Shown here: positions 7,782 through 15,346 of the stretch, piece by piece
How positions within the stretch are numbered: the first letter of the stretch is position 1
How the letters are laid out: every line of letters starts with the position of its first letter
Origin: a virus
DNA: 24,721 nucleotides
Virus record (IMG/VR): IMGVR_UViG_3300020172_006076
Location: 1-24,721 of that record
Strand: one strand, 5' to 3'
Translations under genes and position numbers: made by a program
The notes under the pieces: generated by a model
Databases searched by the model: none
Seen by the model: the letters and a program-made list of their open reading frames with translations, nothing else
Told to the model about the DNA's origin: nothing

Positions 7782-7801
7782 AATGACAAAATTTTGCCAT
7801 T
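7782..7801. promoter_or_regulatory. intergenic palindrome, candidate operator upstream of HU
   Basis: A 20-bp palindrome with one mismatched pair, core GACAAAATTTTGCC, lies 63 bp upstream of the HU start. On the minus strand it is followed by TGTGTATTGTA, very close to TGTGTAGTGTA after the copy at 18386, and then by a TAAAAT box about 33 nt past the core. It is a diverged member of the four-site intergenic family. Confidence 0.55.
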
Positions 7802-7807
7802 TTGCCA

Positions 7808-8719
7808 TCAAGGTCGCCACACCGGTTTAGGTGCTGTCTCAAGACCCGCAGCCCTCTCAAAAGGCGACACCCCGTAATCAGGCTTTAACCCCTGCTTTTC
7901 AAGCTCGGCTAACCCCTTCTCCCGGTGATCCCTAATCCAATCTTCCTTAACCAATCCCAACTCAAAAAACTTCCTTTTCACCGGCACAATAAAACACCGA
8001 TCCTGATAGTGAATCGGAGGGCGCGTACTGCCAAGCTCGTACATATTCCCATTCCTTGCAGAGCAGTACCGGCACACTCGGCTATCAATCGTCGCCATCC
8101 ACTGTACCCACTCCGCCCCATTCTCCCGGAAGCAATTCTCCGCCGCCGCATTAGAAGCACTCAAAGAAGCTGTCCTCGCGATAATATCCGCCCGTCGTTT
8201 TGTAATCTCCAATTGCCCTCGTAGCACCGACGACAATCTACTCACCCCCCACCCCTGAATCAAGCCCTGCTCCACCGCAGCAGAAGCCTTAGAAGCAAAT
8301 TCATCCCCGTAGCGTGCCAGATAGCGGGTCTGTTCCTCCGCCGCGTAGCGAAGCGCATCCAGAGGGATTGTCGCAGTCGATCGCACGAAATCCTCACCCG
8401 AAATCTCCAGCAATCGCCGACCCATATCTATGCCAGTCCCATCGGCTATCCGCAAAAGCTCCTCAAAATCCCGTTTAAAATCGCGACCAGCCGTCGGGTT
8501 GAGCAACTCCTTAAGTTGGTCCAAAAGCAGTAATTTACGCTGGTAAGCCGCCAGACCCCCCATCTCCTGATACTCCGGATACTTTCGCCTTAGCTCCTCC
8601 TCAAGCTGAGTAAAAGCCACCGCCAACGCTCGATTAATGCGATCGGCTATGCGCGTCTCAGTCCTATCCAAAACACTATTAAGTTTTTCTATCAGTCGCA
8701 AATGTTCCGGTGAAACCAT
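7808..8719 (-). CDS. MuF-like minor head protein, 303 aa
   Basis: I place the start at ATG 8719 (AGGT about 10 nt upstream). The frame extends to a GTG at 8797, but those extra 26 codons are formed by a terminator-like hairpin and lack a ribosome site. The N-terminal two thirds is a long charged helical region (VSPEHLRLIEKLNSVLDRTETRIADR...). The C-terminal part has the Mu gpF signature: TRTASLSASNAAAENCF, then MATIDSRVCRYCSARNG and RPPIHYQDRCF, with its Cys/His pattern. MuF proteins are minor capsid components next to the portal, present in a few copies and sometimes ejected with DNA. Gene order portal-MuF is conserved in Mu- and SPP1-like phages and supports the call. Confidence 0.85.
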   Translation of the reverse strand: MVSPEHLRLIEKLNSVLDRTETRIADRINRALAVAFTQLEEELRRKYPEYQEMGGLAAYQRKLLLLDQLKELLNPTAGRDFKRDFEELLRIADGTGIDMGRRLLEISGEDFVRSTATIPLDALRYAAEEQTRYLARYGDEFASKASAAVEQGLIQGWGVSRLSSVLRGQLEITKRRADIIARTASLSASNAAAENCFRENGAEWVQWMATIDSRVCRYCSARNGNMYELGSTRPPIHYQDRCFIVPVKRKFFELGLVKEDWIRDHREKGLAELEKQGLKPDYGVSPFERAAGLETAPKPVWRP

Positions 8720-8734
8720 AGTATTTTTACCTAA

Positions 8735-8768
8735 GAAAAAACCTCGGTAATTCTCGCTACTACCGAGG
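8735..8768 (-). terminator. intrinsic terminator between portal and MuF genes
   Basis: On the minus strand CCTCGGTA and TACCGAGG (8-bp stem, 11-nt loop) are directly followed by TTTTTT, a good intrinsic terminator. It lies 52 bp past the portal stop and just before the preferred MuF start, so it would cut MuF transcription relative to portal. Confidence 0.65.
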
Positions 8769-8794
8769 GCGTACCCATTTGGAGATTTATCATG

Positions 8795-8811
8795 CACGAG
8801 CAGAACTCGTG
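8795..8811 (-). other. small hairpin after the portal stop
   Basis: Arms CACGAG and CTCGTG (6-bp stem, 5-nt loop) lie 10 bp beyond the portal stop and 26 bp before the terminator hairpin. No T-run follows. It could protect the portal mRNA end or compete with the terminator fold. Confidence 0.35.
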
Positions 8812-8820
8812 TTACCCATT

Positions 8821-10290
8821 CTACATCTGTTTCTGATCTGGTGGAACATCTTCTCTCATAGAAAGTTTCGTTAAATTTTCCACATCAGTCTCCCTTTCCC
8901 TTTGAATCAGTTCCATCTCAGCATCAGGATCATTCACCCCGATCAGCATCATCGCGCTTGTCCGGCTTCGCAGCCCCGCCTGCAATTCCGCAATCACCTG
9001 CCTGCGCTCATCGGCTAAAGGCTTCCCAGTCGAAAGATTTAGCTCGCAAATAATCTTATGCGAACTCTTGGGCAACAAAAGCCGCTTAATCAAGCCAAAA
9101 ACCGAAGCCAGACCCGCCTCGACAATCTCACTAATCCCCTCTAGCCTCGTCGTAAAATCGCCCTTAATCGTCTCTCGACTACGCCCACTTAGTGACCCAT
9201 CCCCCGCCGTCAGCAAGTGAGCTAATCCCATAGACAACCAAAAAACTTCATAGGAGATCGCTAAGTTGCCGCTGAAGGCCGATACATCAATCGGCTGTTC
9301 AGTGTGAATCTGAGGACTCGTATAACCCGTCGGCGCTTGGGGATCCCCAATAGGCAATCCCGAAAGATAAACTATTTGATTCGGTCCAAAGGGCAGGGGT
9401 TTTTCACTAGGCACGAATTTCAACCCATTCGGTTGCGTCACATCTACAACCCACTCCCCCGGCTGTTGGGTGTTCAACAATATTCGACTTAAAAACCCCC
9501 CCGCGTCCACGTTGATGTCTTTCAAAGTCAGAGCCTTATTAATCGAATTCTGAGTTTGCTTGGCTGAATCCGTAATCAAAGCCTTCCCACGAAACTCAAT
9601 AATCGGTAACATCCCCCCATAATCCTCCTCCTTTGTTCCGCTAGGGTCAGTAATCCTAGTTTTGCCATTATCCAGTAGCTCATAAGTCTCCACACCCGAC
9701 TTAGCTTGGTAGCTTGCATAGTAGAGGAAATCATCGTCATCTCTTTTCGTATTTATTGTCCCCAGGGTCGGACAATGAACCACATACTTTTTGTGAACCT
9801 CAGCAACATTAGCCAATCGCATCGGCTGATAAAGTCGCAAGAAACCCCGACCAGTGACTAGAAGCTGTGCCACAGCCTCACTGATCACCTTCCCCCGGCC
9901 CGACTCAATCCCTAGCCTTCTCTGATAATCCCACCAATCCTGTAGAAGCTTTTCCTCTTTATTGATCGCCCGCTTTTCTTCCTCAGAAAGCTCCTCTACT
10001 TGCTTATCGGCTGACGAAAGATAAAAATTAAAAGGCAACCCCACCAAAGCCGCCGTATAGTGATCGATCGCCTCCCCGATCACATTATGGCTCTGAAAAA
10101 CCCTCTGTAAATTTTTCATCACTTCCTTATATTTTGGGTGATCCGTCGGAGGGGTCGGTCCGCTCCAAAAGCGAAAAGTATCGCCAAGGTAGTACCGCCA
10201 ATTGTCCAGAGCCTCTTCATAGGATAGTTCGCCGTGTAGATACTCGGCTACATCTGCCTTAGTCGGGACAAAACTATTGTTGCTATACAT
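8821..10290 (-). CDS. phage portal protein, 489 aa
   Basis: ATG 10290 has AAGGAAAGG just upstream. Features typical of portals are seen: an N-terminal helical part (YEEALDNWRYYLGDTFRFWSG... then NVIGEAIDHYTAALVG), a beta-rich wing (TYELLDNGKTRITDPSG), a long helix carrying GRSRETIKGDFTTRLEGISEIVEAGLASVFGLIKRLLL, and the C-terminal ERRQVIAELQAGLRSRTSAMMLIGVNDPDAEMELIQRERE, matching the usual 'aGl.S...al..lg..D.e.El' ending. The portal is the dodecameric vertex channel for DNA packaging and exit. Size fits the 450-520 aa norm. Whether it is closer to Mu gp29 (DUF935) or SPP1 gp6 portals I cannot settle by eye. It is followed by MuF, as expected, but separated from the large terminase by two unrelated genes. 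Confidence 0.85.
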   Translation of the reverse strand: MYSNNSFVPTKADVAEYLHGELSYEEALDNWRYYLGDTFRFWSGPTPPTDHPKYKEVMKNLQRVFQSHNVIGEAIDHYTAALVGLPFNFYLSSADKQVEELSEEEKRAINKEEKLLQDWWDYQRRLGIESGRGKVISEAVAQLLVTGRGFLRLYQPMRLANVAEVHKKYVVHCPTLGTINTKRDDDDFLYYASYQAKSGVETYELLDNGKTRITDPSGTKEEDYGGMLPIIEFRGKALITDSAKQTQNSINKALTLKDINVDAGGFLSRILLNTQQPGEWVVDVTQPNGLKFVPSEKPLPFGPNQIVYLSGLPIGDPQAPTGYTSPQIHTEQPIDVSAFSGNLAISYEVFWLSMGLAHLLTAGDGSLSGRSRETIKGDFTTRLEGISEIVEAGLASVFGLIKRLLLPKSSHKIICELNLSTGKPLADERRQVIAELQAGLRSRTSAMMLIGVNDPDAEMELIQRERETDVENLTKLSMREDVPPDQKQM

Positions 10291-10353
10291 ATCCTTTCCT
10301 TAAACCTACATCTCTACTAATCAAGGATAAACGGAATTAGAAGCCATGATTAA

Positions 10354-11559
10354 TCACCCCTCAACAATCCAATATTCAAAATCCGTCCCCCCGGGCACAA
10401 AACCAAAGCGCGGCAGCCCATCCTCTAAAATCGGCTCTACAGTCCCATCCTTAGACTCCCTACCCAAATAGAGAAAATTACTCGCCTTAATCGGATTAGC
10501 CCGGGGAAACTTTTTGGACTTCCAGCATTCCGGCAACAAATCGCGATAACGGCGCACTTTCGGGATAATAATCCCAGTTTGCTCTCGTTGCGCCCCAAAT
10601 TCGACGTAATGATACAACTGACTACTATCCACCTCCGACGGCAATTTATCTCCAAAAAAGCCCAACCAATCGCGAATCCCGAACGACTCGATCGCATTAT
10701 CGTGACAGTGATTAACCCAATCTTGCAGATTAGGAAAAGTCCGCTCGTAAGTCTCTTTGAAAGGCCTCCAAAAATCCGAGCGCCGTCCCTGGCCAATCTG
10801 AAAAATCTCCAACCCCACAGCTTCGGCTAACCCCTCACAGAGACTGCCAAAATCTTGCCACCTTCCCGGTGGATTGCGCTTCATCGAAAGCTTAATCAAA
10901 TCTTCCCCCAAAGCCTTTCTTTCCCTCGGACCCAAGTTATCCCGTTGCTTATAGGAAAGATGAAGAAACTCAAGCCAGACCCCCTCCGCTCCCACATCGC
11001 GTAAGCGATTAAAGAAACTCTCAGGCTCCCGAATCCAATCCGGATTTAAAGGATTCACCCCCACCACCACCCGATGGCCGTGTCGCTTCAAAGTCCTAAT
11101 CAAATCAAATCGGCTTTCTATACTCGGAGCCGTCGGTTCAATCACCTCCCGCGTCTCCTCCTGATCATGGGTAATGCTCACATACCACACCGAGGTCGGC
11201 AAAAACCTTAAAGTCTCCTCAATCCCCAATCCCCCCCTAGTCTGAATTGCGATCGGAATCCCCTCTTTAGTCAGCAACTCCATAATTGGCAACATATCTC
11301 GGTAATTAGATCGGCTGAAAGGATCAACCTTATTAGAGATAAGCACCGGATACCCCAGCTTGAGTAACTGCCCCTCTAAACTCAAGCGCTCCCCCCGGTT
11401 CTCAATCATTCGCATCGTACCAGCCACATCCAACCGGCGCTCGCGGTTATTTAAATTCGCGAAACAATAACCGCAATTATGAGAACAGAAATTCCCCCCC
11501 ATCTCCAAAGGAATCGCCGAAACAAAGAACTCGCCATAATAAGGCTTAATCGTATCCAT
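10354..11559 (-). CDS. radical SAM enzyme, 401 aa
   Basis: Cys25, Cys29 and Cys32 in FCSHNCGYCFA form the CX3CX2C motif that binds a 4Fe-4S cluster and S-adenosylmethionine. Downstream lie other barrel elements seen in the family: GYPVLISNKVDPFSRSNY, IPIAIQTRGG, VWYVSITHDQEETREVIEPTAP and HGHRVVVGVNPLNPDW. The general layout recalls the SplB-like and Rv2578c-like radical SAM proteins, some of which repair or modify nucleic acids; I see no SPASM-type Cys cluster at the C-terminus. The substrate is unknown. The gene starts at ATG 11559, with AGGGA almost touching the ATG, and diverges from the J-domain gene across a 127-bp gap with a perfect palindrome. Its place between terminase and portal is unusual and suggests an accessory (moron-like) gene, perhaps for DNA or virion-protein modification. 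Confidence 0.85.
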   Translation of the reverse strand: MDTIKPYYGEFFVSAIPLEMGGNFCSHNCGYCFANLNNRERRLDVAGTMRMIENRGERLSLEGQLLKLGYPVLISNKVDPFSRSNYRDMLPIMELLTKEGIPIAIQTRGGLGIEETLRFLPTSVWYVSITHDQEETREVIEPTAPSIESRFDLIRTLKRHGHRVVVGVNPLNPDWIREPESFFNRLRDVGAEGVWLEFLHLSYKQRDNLGPRERKALGEDLIKLSMKRNPPGRWQDFGSLCEGLAEAVGLEIFQIGQGRRSDFWRPFKETYERTFPNLQDWVNHCHDNAIESFGIRDWLGFFGDKLPSEVDSSQLYHYVEFGAQREQTGIIIPKVRRYRDLLPECWKSKKFPRANPIKASNFLYLGRESKDGTVEPILEDGLPRFGFVPGGTDFEYWIVEG

Positions 11560-11612
11560 TCCCTATACCCATCAACTTATCCCCATGTTCAGTCAATCGG
11601 CTAGATAAAAGT

Positions 11613-11634
11613 CAGTGGCAAAATTTTGCCACTG
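11613..11634. promoter_or_regulatory. perfect 22-bp palindrome in a divergent promoter region
   Basis: Eleven-base arms CAGTGGCAAAA and TTTTGCCACTG, without spacer, lie 53 bp from the radical SAM start and 52 bp from the J-domain start. On the minus strand it is followed by ACTTTT (TGACT boundary), as at 15321 (TGACT) and 18386 (TGACT), so these three share orientation. The AT-rich centre and lack of T-run argue for an operator, not a terminator. Confidence 0.65.
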
Positions 11635-11686
11635 TTTTCCGCTTCCCCCCTTCCCTAAAAATGAAATTAATACAGGGGGGAGAAAT

Positions 11687-13003
11687 ATGGCTTCTAGAGG
11701 ATGGTCTAAGATCAAATCGGGTAAAGGGAAAGGGAAATTAGTCAATTCTGATGGTAAAACGGCCTTTCAGGCAAGGCAGGAAAAATATTACGCCGCTAAA
11801 GCTTCCGGAGGTGGGGGCGGTGGCGGGGGTGGGGAACAAACCACCAAAAAACGAATGAGTTTAGAAGAGCGGCGACAACAGCCAGAATTCGCAGTCGGCT
11901 CCGCTAAAGGAGCCGCAGCCAAAGAACTCAGACAAGAGATTAAACGACTTGACCAAGAAAAAAGAAAAGAATATGAACCAATAGACGCAAAACTTAAAGC
12001 AAGGCAACAAAAAGAGGGGATCAGTGATGGCAAGCTAGTCGGAAGCAACGCCTTCAAACAATGGGATAAAGCCGCTGGCAAAATCGAAGAAAAGTATCTT
12101 CCCTTGAAAGATGAGGCTAACGCTCGCTACCAGAAGAAAAAAGAAGCCCTCGACAATCTTGGCTCACTTCTTAACAAGAAATCATTGGCTAAAACCATAA
12201 GCGAGGCTACCAAAAAAGTCCAAGAGCAAATCCCCGGATTCAAGCTTGATGCTCAAAAATCTGCCCAGAAATCCGCTCAAAATGCCACCGAAAAAGCCGC
12301 TCGGAAAACCGCTCAAAAAGATGAGCGTAAAGCCGCTAGAGAAGAAAAAATGGCGCAAAAAACCAAAGCCGCCGAGGAAAAAATGGCTCAAAAAGCCACA
12401 GCCACCGAGCAGAAGCCACCCCGCGCCAAAAAAGACTCGGCTTCTTCCCAAGCAGCTAAAGATAAAGTCATGGGTCAAGGCGGGTTAAGCGTAGGGCAAC
12501 TCAGAAAATCAATTGCCGACTATTTCAATGAAAAAGATGCTAAAGACTTGCCCAGCAATGATATGTACCGAATGGGCAGCCGCATGATGCAACAAGAATG
12601 GGAGGATAAAAATCCTGGTAAAAAATGGGATTTAAATAATCCAGATGCCCTGGAAACTATGTATCGAAAATACGTCGATATTCTACCGAAAGAACGGAAT
12701 AGCACCGGACCCACGTCCATTAATGGAATCGATGTTACAAAATACTTTCGTCCCTATCAGGTATTCGGCTTAGACCCAAAAACGGCAACAAAAGAAGACA
12801 AAAAACGAGCCTACCGAAAACTAGCGCAAAAATACCATCCGGATAACCAAGAAACAGGAGACAGAGATATGTTTGAACGGATTGAAAATATGTACAAATC
12901 TATCACAGTTACTATCGGCAAAGCTCCCAAAGAAAAATCTAAAGGCAAGGGCAAGAAAAATCAATCTCGTACTGGTCCCCTCCTTCTTCCCCCCGCCCGA
13001 TAA
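11687..13003 (+). CDS. J-domain (DnaJ-like) protein with Lys/Ala-rich middle, 438 aa
   Basis: I start at ATG 11687, which has a strong GGGGGG-AG ribosome site; an upstream in-frame ATG at 11615 lies on the palindrome and has none. Order of parts: basic N-terminus, a nine-Gly tract (residues 41-49, from a G-rich run at about 11810-11836), a charged coiled-coil region, an Ala/Lys/Gln-rich histone-H1-like stretch (about 205-270, repeats such as AQKSAQKSAQN and EEKMAQKTKAAEEKMAQKA), and a C-terminal J domain (about 357-410) with FGLDPKTATKEDKKRAYRKLAQKY followed by the HPD triad at 384-386. J domains stimulate Hsp70 (DnaK) ATPase. The protein could recruit host DnaK to head assembly or DNA. It is on the opposite strand from all its neighbours and ends 1 bp from the converging large-terminase stop. 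Confidence 0.85.
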   Translation: MASRGWSKIKSGKGKGKLVNSDGKTAFQARQEKYYAAKASGGGGGGGGGEQTTKKRMSLEERRQQPEFAVGSAKGAAAKELRQEIKRLDQEKRKEYEPIDAKLKARQQKEGISDGKLVGSNAFKQWDKAAGKIEEKYLPLKDEANARYQKKKEALDNLGSLLNKKSLAKTISEATKKVQEQIPGFKLDAQKSAQKSAQNATEKAARKTAQKDERKAAREEKMAQKTKAAEEKMAQKATATEQKPPRAKKDSASSQAAKDKVMGQGGLSVGQLRKSIADYFNEKDAKDLPSNDMYRMGSRMMQQEWEDKNPGKKWDLNNPDALETMYRKYVDILPKERNSTGPTSINGIDVTKYFRPYQVFGLDPKTATKEDKKRAYRKLAQKYHPDNQETGDRDMFERIENMYKSITVTIGKAPKEKSKGKGKKNQSRTGPLLLPPAR

Positions 13004-13004
13004 C

Positions 13005-14420
13005 CTACCAACCATCAAACCCCCGGCTAGGCTGCGCAGGCAGACTAGCCTCCCAATTCAGCGAGGCAAACCACGCCAAACAGCAAGCGATCGCACCGTC
13101 CCCGTGTCGTTGCTTCCCGTCGGCTCCCTTAGTCCGTTTTTCTGGAATCCTCGGAATCCCCCTCTCTACCACCACCAACCGGTGATCATCCAACAGATCA
13201 GAATTTTTCGGCAAAATAATCTTCTTATCCTCTAAAGCCGCCTTATACTTCGGAAAAGCCTCTAAATACCAGTTAGCCGTCGGCATTACCTCTAAAATCC
13301 GATGCTTCCCATAACGTTGCATAGCAACCTCCGCCAAATACTGACCATTCCCCCGCGCATCATGCGCTCCCCCCACCAATCGCGGCAACTTATCACACGC
13401 CGCGAACAAAATTTGTCTTTGCTGTTCAAAAGGGATATTTCTCATCTCGATCGCAAAAGCCGTTCTTCTTACCAAGTCCGGACACTCTTGCAGCACCAAA
13501 AGATAAGACAAGTCCCCCGACCGACCGAAATCTAATCCGTAGCTTGACTTAAAGCGAGGATTTAGAGAAGCTAAAGCAGGGTTTAGCTGAGTTTGAACCC
13601 AATCCCTAGTAATAGCCTCCCGTTGAGGATTGGTCGCAAAATCGGCTTTAGCGGAAAAATTCAAAACCGGAATATCCCCTTGCATATTCTGTTCGACCAG
13701 AACCCTGGGTAAATAACAGCCACCGCTCTGATTAGGCACACAAAATAATTCTTCATCTGCGCCCTCCCCATACTGATCGATTAAATCCTGCCTCCAAGCC
13801 TCCTCACCCTTCGTTGAGTATTTCTTCTTAGTCTTCAGGCAAATTCTCTTATAAAGCCCATCGGCTAAAGCCTCATCCAGGGTTATTCTGTGCAAAGAAT
13901 AGGGCTTTTTCCCTTGCCGACAATCCTCTACCAACTCATGGAAATAATTCTCTACCCCATTATGAGTGCTGATGATCCTGACCTGTCCCCCCCACATTAG
14001 AAAAGCCATAGCGGCTTTGATAAGACCAGGTAAATCAGGGTGAAACGCCGCCTCATCAATAATCGCCCGTCCTTGCCTACCCCGCAGATTAGTTGGTCGG
14101 CTACTCAAAGCCACCACCCGAAAACCAGAAGCATAACTAACCTGAAAAGCCCGGATACTTTCTAAATAAACCTCCTCCATTGCATTTGCTACCAACTGAA
14201 AATGAACAGACCAGTCAATCACCTCGTGGATAAACTCCCTAGCGATATCCTCGCTATACCCGATGTAATAAACATCCAGACCCTTTTGACTTCCTGCGGT
14301 CACGGCCGCATCGGCTGCTTCCGCCCAAGTCAGTCCCACCCGCCTCGACTTCTCACACACCTTTACCGAAGCCTTGTCATCTAGCCACTTTTTTTGATAA
14401 GGCAGTAAAACACTATTCAA
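13005..14420 (-). CDS. large terminase subunit, Mu gp28-like, 471 aa
   Basis: I choose the TTG at 14420: GGGAGG lies 6 nt upstream and the start overlaps the nuclease stop by 8 nt. The frame reaches 14450 but with no ribosome site there. The ATPase half has a Walker-A-like loop CEKSRRVGLTW (22-32), the segment SSRPTNLRGRQG and Walker B GRAIIDEAAF (117-126), then coupling motif RIISTHNG. The C-terminal RNase H-like nuclease has YGLDFGRSGD (D297), GGAHDARGNG (D354) and RHGDGAIA (D441) as likely metal ligands. Together this is the packaging motor and headful or cutting nuclease. The 'LLPYQkkWl.D....vceKSRrvGlTW' opening is typical of the Mu gp28 group and pairs correctly with the gp27-like gene upstream. 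Confidence 0.92.
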   Translation of the reverse strand: MNSVLLPYQKKWLDDKASVKVCEKSRRVGLTWAEAADAAVTAGSQKGLDVYYIGYSEDIAREFIHEVIDWSVHFQLVANAMEEVYLESIRAFQVSYASGFRVVALSSRPTNLRGRQGRAIIDEAAFHPDLPGLIKAAMAFLMWGGQVRIISTHNGVENYFHELVEDCRQGKKPYSLHRITLDEALADGLYKRICLKTKKKYSTKGEEAWRQDLIDQYGEGADEELFCVPNQSGGCYLPRVLVEQNMQGDIPVLNFSAKADFATNPQREAITRDWVQTQLNPALASLNPRFKSSYGLDFGRSGDLSYLLVLQECPDLVRRTAFAIEMRNIPFEQQRQILFAACDKLPRLVGGAHDARGNGQYLAEVAMQRYGKHRILEVMPTANWYLEAFPKYKAALEDKKIILPKNSDLLDDHRLVVVERGIPRIPEKRTKGADGKQRHGDGAIACCLAWFASLNWEASLPAQPSRGFDGW

Positions 14421-14745
14421 TCCCCACCTCCCGGCGAATTTTCGCCGCAATCAAATCAATCCAAAAATCCGTAATCATTTCACTCGATAGCTGAAAGACT
14501 GACCACCCTACTAGGATAGCTAAATTCAACTTCTCAAAATCCTTAATCTGTCCCGCTCCCCCGCTATGTCTTCCCCCCGTCCAAACCCCTCCCTGAATCT
14601 CGATCGCAACTCGGCTAGGCACATGACAAAAATCAAACCGAAACTTTCTATCTGGAATACCCCGATACTCTCGCACCAAAGGAATAGAGTATCGGCGCTC
14701 CCAATGCCGAAGGAAGCGCTCCTCTAGAGCGCTAACACTCCTCAC
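14413..14745 (-). CDS. PD-(D/E)XK-type nuclease, 110 aa
   Basis: GTG start at 14745 overlaps the small-terminase stop by 4 nt (GTGA), with a GGGGGTG run upstream. The core reads RKFRFDF (D38), then VAIEIQGG (E49-X-Q51), GRHSGGAGQIKDFEK (D69, K72) and GWSVFQLS. This is the compact D...ExQ/K arrangement of PD-(D/E)XK endonucleases (Vsr/DUF559-like and phage resolvase-like groups). Length near 110 aa is normal for these stand-alone phage nucleases. It sits between small and large terminase, so it may act in resolving branched DNA before packaging or in genome cutting. It could instead be a freestanding mobile nuclease; no homing features are seen. Confidence 0.75.
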   Translation of the reverse strand: MRSVSALEERFLRHWERRYSIPLVREYRGIPDRKFRFDFCHVPSRVAIEIQGGVWTGGRHSGGAGQIKDFEKLNLAILVGWSVFQLSSEMITDFWIDLIAAKIRREVGIE

Positions 14746-15281
14746 TCACCCACCCCCAGAATCTTCTCGCGAATCAATTGAGCCGCCGACTCCGAAAGCC
14801 CCGCTGATTGCACGTCAGCCGCCACCTCATCCCCAACCCGACGCAACTGCGCCCGCATAGCAGAAGAGTGCTTCTTAGTCGCATTAGCAGATTTATTTAA
14901 ATTAGCGATCGCATTCACCAAACGATCAATTGATATTGGGTCGCTACCTTCCGGATCAAAATCCTGAATCAAGGCAAAAATCTTCTGTTGGGCCAGCCTT
15001 GCTAATGCGTCCCCAAGTTCGTTGGCATCATCATCACAGACCTCAGTAATCGCCCTAGCCTGCTCTGTTGCAAGCTTAATAGCTTGCAGTTGCCCCTTAA
15101 ATTCCTTCCCGTAGCGATGGATCGACGACTTACCTACCTCAAAGCCTTTCTCCTGTAGCCACGCCTCTAGACCCCGATAATCACTGAAAGCCTGCTCGAT
15201 CAGCAAGCGATCAAGTTCCAATCTAATTTCCGGAGGCAATCCATCAATTTTTGAAATTTTCGGCATCTTAGCACTGACCAA
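14742..15281 (-). CDS. small terminase, Mu gp27-like (DUF3486), 179 aa
   Basis: The protein matches the DUF3486 pattern: KISKIDGLPPEIRLELDRLL, then FSDYRGLEAWLQEKGFEVGKSSIHRYGKEF, an N-terminal winged or helix-turn-helix DNA-reader, followed by long helices (ATEQARAITEV, QKIFALIQDF) for oligomerisation. In Mu this family is gp27 next to terminase gp28, and the same order is kept here with a nuclease between. Start choice: TTG 15281 has GAGG 7 nt upstream; ATG 15266 (MPKISK) is the alternative and has no clear ribosome site. A perfect 20-bp palindrome lies 39 bp upstream, so this gene probably opens a packaging transcription unit. Confidence 0.85.
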   Translation of the reverse strand: MVSAKMPKISKIDGLPPEIRLELDRLLIEQAFSDYRGLEAWLQEKGFEVGKSSIHRYGKEFKGQLQAIKLATEQARAITEVCDDDANELGDALARLAQQKIFALIQDFDPEGSDPISIDRLVNAIANLNKSANATKKHSSAMRAQLRRVGDEVAADVQSAGLSESAAQLIREKILGVGE

Positions 15282-15320
15282 CTCTATCCCTCACCATCAG
15301 GGAAATCAAGTCGATTAGTC

Positions 15321-15340
15321 AGTGGCAAAATTTTGCCACT
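15321..15340. promoter_or_regulatory. perfect 20-bp palindrome upstream of terminase genes
   Basis: AGTGGCAAAA and TTTTGCCACT meet without spacer in the 65-bp gap between the tail-fibre group and the small terminase, 39 bp before its TTG. On the minus strand GACTAATCGA follows. It shares 18 bp with the copy at 11613-11634. An operator for the packaging unit is the likeliest reading. Confidence 0.65.
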
Positions 15341-15346
15341 CTTTTA

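Noticed and set aside
11615-11686. In-frame N-terminal extension of the J-domain protein
   Set aside because: It begins on the palindrome, has no ribosome site, and gives a Cys/Pro/Phe-rich peptide; ATG 11687 has a strong site.
11788-12081. Minus-strand open frame opposite the J-domain gene
   Set aside because: It encodes poly-Pro from the Gly tract and Ser/Leu-rich low-complexity sequence, typical of an antisense shadow.
14421-14450. Longer N-terminus for the large terminase from TTG 14450
   Set aside because: TTG 14420 has GGGAGG at the right distance; the extra ten residues are basic shadow of the nuclease gene.
13088-14911. HIP1 octamer (GCGATCGC) enrichment as a host-like signature
   Set aside because: Only about two copies were found in the window, far fewer than in HIP1-rich cyanobacterial chromosomes; CGATCG alone is more frequent but does not define a host.
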